NCBI RefSeq assembly: GCF_013388355.1
Contig: NZ_CP058246.1
Coordinates: 3,224,001-3,288,000 of the forward strand
Origin: Flavobacterium sp. LPB0248
GTDB lineage: Bacteria; Bacteroidota; Bacteroidia; Flavobacteriales; Flavobacteriaceae
Reading direction: 5' to 3'
Length of the DNA stretch: 64,000 nt
Below are positions 60,703 to 64,000 of the stretch, one piece after another. The notes under the pieces were generated by a model. It did no database searches, was not told where the DNA came from, and saw only the letters and a list, made by a program, of their open reading frames with translations. Positions within the stretch are counted from its first letter, which is position 1, and every line of letters starts with the position of its first letter. The position numbers and the translations under genes were made by a program.

Positions 60703-62220
60703 TTATTTTTTGAAGATTTTGGTTAGCACACCAAAAACACCCCTTATAAAAGTAGCGCTTGTTACAACTTTCAAAACAGATTTTGTAACAACTTCTGTTG
60801 TACTCGGTCCTGCTTTTGATGATTTGGCAGGAGCTTGTTCTTCTTGTTGGGCAGCGACTTCTGCTGCATCCGATAATTTTTTGGTTAAGATTTCAAAAGC
60901 ACTTTCACGATCGATTTCTTCAGCATATTTTTTAACTAGTTTCGATTTACCGTTTATTTCGTCAATTTCAGTTTGAGATAAAACATCCATTCTACTCATT
61001 GGTGCACGCATCATCGTGGCCACAAGAGGAGTTGGAATTCCTTTTTCGTTAAGCGCCGTAACCAAAGCTTCTCCAATTCCTAAACTCGTTAATAATTCAT
61101 CCGTTTTATAATAAGGAGAAGTAGGGTAGTTGTCTGCTGTTTTTTTAATAGCCTGGCGATCATTTGCAGTGAAAGCTCTCAAAGCGTGTTGGATCTTTAA
61201 TCCCAATTGGGCCAAAACACCGCTTGGAACATCCATTGGGTTTTGTGTTACAAAATAAATCCCAACACCTTTAGAACGAATTAATTTTACAATCGTTTCA
61301 ATTTGTTCTAATAAGGCTTTGCTGGCTTCATTGAAAATTAAATGCGCTTCATCAATAAAAATGACTAATTCAGGTTGGTCTGCATCTCCTTTTTCTGGCA
61401 TCTTCTGGTAAATTTCAGCCAAAAGACTTAACATAAAAGTCGAGAATAATTTAGGTTTATCCTGAATATCCGTCAAGCGAATGATATTAACGTAACCTTT
61501 TCCGTTTTCGTCAATTCGCATTAAATCATCCGTTTCAAAAGACAATTCGCCAAAAAACAAATCACCTCCTTGCTGTTCCAGCTCTATAATCTTTCTAAGG
61601 ATAGTTCCAGTTGTTGCAGTTGAGATTTTGCCATAACTAGCAGCAATTTCATCTTTGCCTTCTTCTGTAATATAATTGATTACTTTTTTTATGTCTTTTA
61701 AATCAAGCAGAGGCATCTTGTTATCATCACAATATTTAAAGATAACCGCTACAACTCCAGCCTGTGTATCATTCAGATCTAAAATACGCGAGAATAAAAC
61801 AGGTCCAAACTCAGAAACAGTAGCACGCAGACGAACTCCGTTTTGTTTTGATAAAGACATCAACTCGACAGGAAATGCGGCTACATTATAAGGTATGTTT
61901 ATTTTGGCATGACGCTCTGTGATAAAACCTTCTTCTTTACCTTCTTTGGCTATACCGCTAAAATCACCTTTAATGTCCATCATTAATACAGGAATTCCTG
62001 CATTAGAAAGTTGCTCAGAAAAAACCTGAATTGTTTTGGTTTTTCCTGTTCCGGTTGCGCCGGCAATTAGTCCGTGTCGGTTTAAAGTTTTTAGAGGAAT
62101 TTTGACATGTGCTTCCGCAATTGGCTCACCGTCAAGCATTGCCCCTCCAAGTATAATGCTATCTCCCTTCGAAGAATACCCTGTAGTTATATCTGCAATA
62201 AAATTCTCTTTTTTATTCAT
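60703..62220 (-). CDS. DUF853-family HerA-like ATPase
   Basis: A 505-residue P-loop ATPase. Walker A is GLIAGATGTGKTKTIQ, Walker B is PELVIFIDEAHLIFN, and MRAPMSRM and YFVTQNPMDVPSGVLAQLG are typical of the DUF853 / helicase HerA-like family. These are distant relatives of FtsK/HerA DNA translocases, but the DUF853 branch itself is of unknown function and is widespread in bacteria, so a defence role should not be assumed. The C-terminal 30 residues are hydrophobic/basic (VVTSATFIRGVFGVLTKIFKK) and may contact the membrane. Confidence 0.9.
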   Translation of the reverse strand: MNKKENFIADITTGYSSKGDSIILGGAMLDGEPIAEAHVKIPLKTLNRHGLIAGATGTGKTKTIQVFSEQLSNAGIPVLMMDIKGDFSGIAKEGKEEGFITERHAKINIPYNVAAFPVELMSLSKQNGVRLRATVSEFGPVLFSRILDLNDTQAGVVAVIFKYCDDNKMPLLDLKDIKKVINYITEEGKDEIAASYGKISTATTGTILRKIIELEQQGGDLFFGELSFETDDLMRIDENGKGYVNIIRLTDIQDKPKLFSTFMLSLLAEIYQKMPEKGDADQPELVIFIDEAHLIFNEASKALLEQIETIVKLIRSKGVGIYFVTQNPMDVPSGVLAQLGLKIQHALRAFTANDRQAIKKTADNYPTSPYYKTDELLTSLGIGEALVTALNEKGIPTPLVATMMRAPMSRMDVLSQTEIDEINGKSKLVKKYAEEIDRESAFEILTKKLSDAAEVAAQQEEQAPAKSSKAGPSTTEVVTKSVLKVVTSATFIRGVFGVLTKIFKK

Positions 62221-62601
62221 GTTTTTATTTGTAATTTAGATTGTTATATGAGTATTGCTTTGTTTTTGGGTACTTTTTATGTGGTTTTTTTTAGTAAGAA
62301 AAAGCTTTTTTTGATTGAAAATTTAATAAAAAAAAAATTCGCAGCTTTTTAAGAAGATATCAAAGGAATCTTTGAATATTTACTAAAACGTTGTAATTTT
62401 TCTAATTATCGTCCTTTTTTTTGTTTTATCTAAAAAATGATACCGGCAATTTAATGAGATATTTTTTAATTTGAAGTTAAATTTCGGTCAATTAAATTAA
62501 AAAAAGTTTTTTTATTTAAACTAAACGTATAAATTTGCTCCTCTACAAGTTAAATATAACTAAAAAATAAAAATTATTTAAAACTATTAAAATTAAAAAA
62601 A
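62221..62601 (+). other. AT-rich gap upstream of exbB with a promoter box
   Basis: No gene is seen in this 380-base, very AT-rich stretch between the divergent HerA-like and exbB genes. A box TAAATTTG at 62530-62537 matches the -7 consensus and lies 65 bases before the exbB ATG. The upstream part is rich in T-runs. Confidence 0.45.
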
Positions 62602-63426
62602 ATGGCAAACGTTAAAGTTAAAAAAGAAAGCACTTCAAATGGCGGAGGAATGATCACAGGAATCATTATTGTAGCGTGTATCTTAGTAGGGGTGTTTATT
62701 TGGAAAGTAATCATGGGAGATGCTGCGAACTTCGAAGGAGGTAATCCAGAAACAGGACATCCAATCAATACATTAGGACAAGTATATAAAGGAGGTTTCA
62801 TCGTACCAGTATTATTAGGTATGTTTTTAATGGTTGTTGTTTTTTCTATTGAAAGATTTATTGTTATCGGTAAAGCTGCAGGAAAAACTAACCTTGACAA
62901 ATTCATGAAAAGCGTTCAAGGTAGTATTAAAGAAGGAAACATCGAGGCTGCTATCGCTTCATGTGACAAACAACAAGGTTCAGTTGCAAACGCAATTAAA
63001 TCTGCTTTGGTAAAATACCAAGATGTTAAAAAAGAAGGATTCAACAGCGAAGAAGCTTCAGAAGTAATCCACAAAGAAATTGAAGAGGCAACTTCATTAG
63101 AAATGCCAATGTTAGAGAAAAACATGACTATCATCTCTACTTTAGTATCTTTAGGTACATTAGGAGGATTATTAGGAACTGTATCTGGTATGATTAAAGC
63201 GTTTGGTGCGTTAGCTTCTGCTGGTACTCCTGACCAAGCTGCTCTTGCAACAGGTATCTCTGAGGCACTTATCAACACTGCTACAGGTATCTCTACTTCT
63301 ATCTTAGCAATTGTTTCTTACAACTTCTTTACTGCTAAAATTGACGATTTAACTTACTCTATCGATGAGGCTGGTACTACTATCGTTAATACTTACAGAA
63401 AATTCAGAGGAAGTTTAAGACAATAA
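62602..63426 (+). CDS. exbB: MotA/TolQ/ExbB proton channel protein
   Basis: A 274-residue inner-membrane protein with three helices (about residues 15-37, 70-90 and 175-205). The conserved channel region reads LEKNMTIISTLVSLGTLGGLLGTVSGMIKAFGALA and ISEALINTATGISTSILAIVSYNFF. It forms the pentameric proton channel that, with ExbD, powers TonB-dependent import such as that of the receptor at the window start. An extended periplasmic loop after helix 1 (about residues 38-65) is usual for Bacteroidota. The next gene, exbD, follows after 44 bases. Confidence 0.93.
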   Translation: MANVKVKKESTSNGGGMITGIIIVACILVGVFIWKVIMGDAANFEGGNPETGHPINTLGQVYKGGFIVPVLLGMFLMVVVFSIERFIVIGKAAGKTNLDKFMKSVQGSIKEGNIEAAIASCDKQQGSVANAIKSALVKYQDVKKEGFNSEEASEVIHKEIEEATSLEMPMLEKNMTIISTLVSLGTLGGLLGTVSGMIKAFGALASAGTPDQAALATGISEALINTATGISTSILAIVSYNFFTAKIDDLTYSIDEAGTTIVNTYRKFRGSLRQ

Positions 63427-63470
63427 TTAATTTTTGATTTTTTATAATCAAAAAAATAAAATAAAAGATA

Positions 63471-64000
63471 ATGGCTAAAATAAAAATGAAAAAAAAGTCT
63501 ACATCGACAGATATGACTGCGATGTGTGATGTAGCGTTCCTTTTGCTAACGTTCTTTATTTTGACCGCTACTGCTAAAGTGCCTGAGGCATTGCCTGTAG
63601 ATATGCCTGCTTCTGTTGCTATAACTAAATTGCCAGATACTGATTTGGCTATTATTACAGTAGGAAAAGGGAAAGTATTTTTTGACATCAAAGGAAGAGA
63701 AGTTCGTAAAAGAACTCTTGAAGGTATGGGTGCAAAATATGGTATTGAATTTTCAGAAGAAGATAAAACCAAATTTGCATTGATGGATGATTTTGGTGTG
63801 CCAATTACAGGTCTTAAGCAAATCATTGATATGAAAGCGGCAGACAGAACTAAAGCTAACCAACCTGGAATTCCTTTGGATTCGTTAGATAATCAATTAA
63901 AAGACTGGCTTCTAATTTCTAGAAGAGCTACAATTGATTTAGATGACAAAGAATTGCAGATTGCGATTAAAGGAGATGCTAAAGAGCAATATCCAAAAAT
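63471..64000 (+). CDS. exbD: ExbD/TolR biopolymer transporter (3' end cut by window)
   Basis: The frame is open from the ATG at 63471 to the window end, giving 176 residues so far. The N-terminal MAKIKMKKKSTSTDMTAMCDVAFLLLTFFILTATAKVPE is the classic ExbD helix, with the essential Asp20 in CDVAFLLL. The periplasmic part continues into VPITGLKQIID, LDNQLKDWLL and LDDKELQIAIKGDAKEQY. It is the partner of exbB directly upstream. In Bacteroidota further exbD and tonB genes often follow, but they lie outside the window. Confidence 0.9.
   Translation, partial: MAKIKMKKKSTSTDMTAMCDVAFLLLTFFILTATAKVPEALPVDMPASVAITKLPDTDLAIITVGKGKVFFDIKGREVRKRTLEGMGAKYGIEFSEEDKTKFALMDDFGVPITGLKQIIDMKAADRTKANQPGIPLDSLDNQLKDWLLISRRATIDLDDKELQIAIKGDAKEQYPK

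Noticed and set aside
60703..62220. HerA-like ATPase as part of a defence system
   Set aside because: The protein belongs to the common DUF853 type and has no nuclease or Sir2 partner next to it.
63404..63826. 140-codon antisense frame over exbD
   Set aside because: It is the shadow of a well-supported gene on the other strand; no family pattern is seen.
1..64000. tRNA, rRNA, CRISPR arrays, transposases
   Set aside because: None was seen on reading the gaps; repeats found are palindromic and unevenly spaced, not CRISPR-like.

Overview
The window looks like chromosome from a Flavobacterium-type bacterium (phylum Bacteroidota). The evidence is AT-rich DNA, few Shine-Dalgarno sites, several promoter-like pairs of the Bacteroidota form (TTTG or TTG, about 19-22 bases, then TAnnTTTG), DUF3857, DUF1800/DUF1501 and outer-membrane beta-barrel receptor families, a prephenate dehydratase / prephenate dehydrogenase / DAHP synthase-chorismate mutase cluster, and kynurenine-pathway genes. 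No tRNA, rRNA, transposase, prophage or CRISPR array was seen. All functional calls come from reading motifs and family resemblance, not from database searches.

Layout. 1-2194 is the 3' part of a TonB-dependent receptor gene, followed by two small reverse-strand genes. 2850-8061 is an accessory, very AT-rich block that reads as a bacteriocin-type peptide locus. It has a double-glycine precursor (7084-7347), a small two-helix membrane protein just behind it (6899-7066, not previously listed because of its size), and an XRE regulator transcribed divergently across a 30-base palindrome. A tightly coupled export operon (6575 down to 3090) encodes a membrane protein, a 55-residue membrane peptide, a membrane-anchored thioredoxin-like protein and a C39-peptidase ABC exporter. 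Two related small membrane proteins sit at either edge. 8207-18769 is mostly housekeeping: aspartokinase, acetyltransferase, fructose-bisphosphatase, TerB, HupE, dCMP deaminase, S41 peptidase, MarC. 18856-23396 carries a DUF3109 gene and class Ia ribonucleotide reductase (nrdB, nrdA).

23498-24943 is an orphan AT-rich gene whose C-terminus has an R-x4-H motif as in HEPN ribonucleases, so it is a defence candidate. 25092-27671 is a DUF1800/DUF1501 pair. 28003-32364 is the aromatic amino acid operon (pheA, aminotransferase, tyrA, DAHP synthase/chorismate mutase). It is preceded by what looks like a complete ribosome-mediated attenuator: a 26-codon leader peptide with six Phe and two Tyr codons, an antiterminator segment and an intrinsic terminator. 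32630-45750 holds rsgA, dtd, three tandem DUF3857 proteins (two of which have lost the transglutaminase Cys and His), a MazG-like enzyme, aroA, queA, kynU and a glycine-zipper lipoprotein.

45807-62220 holds an unrecognised cysteine-rich conserved protein, an AsmA-like protein, a penicillin acylase, two beta-lactamase-fold hydrolases, an AraC regulator, a DUF1254 protein, an acetyltransferase, kmo and a HerA-like ATPase. The window ends in exbB-exbD, with exbD cut by the edge.

Intergenic spaces carry several families of short palindromic repeats. The clearest are four copies of a CCATATAAG element, two of which enclose terminators and whose arms vary together, and two copies of a TCATTTCGAGGAACGAGA element. 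Several starts were moved from the longest reading frame to a better internal ATG; this is stated in each entry.
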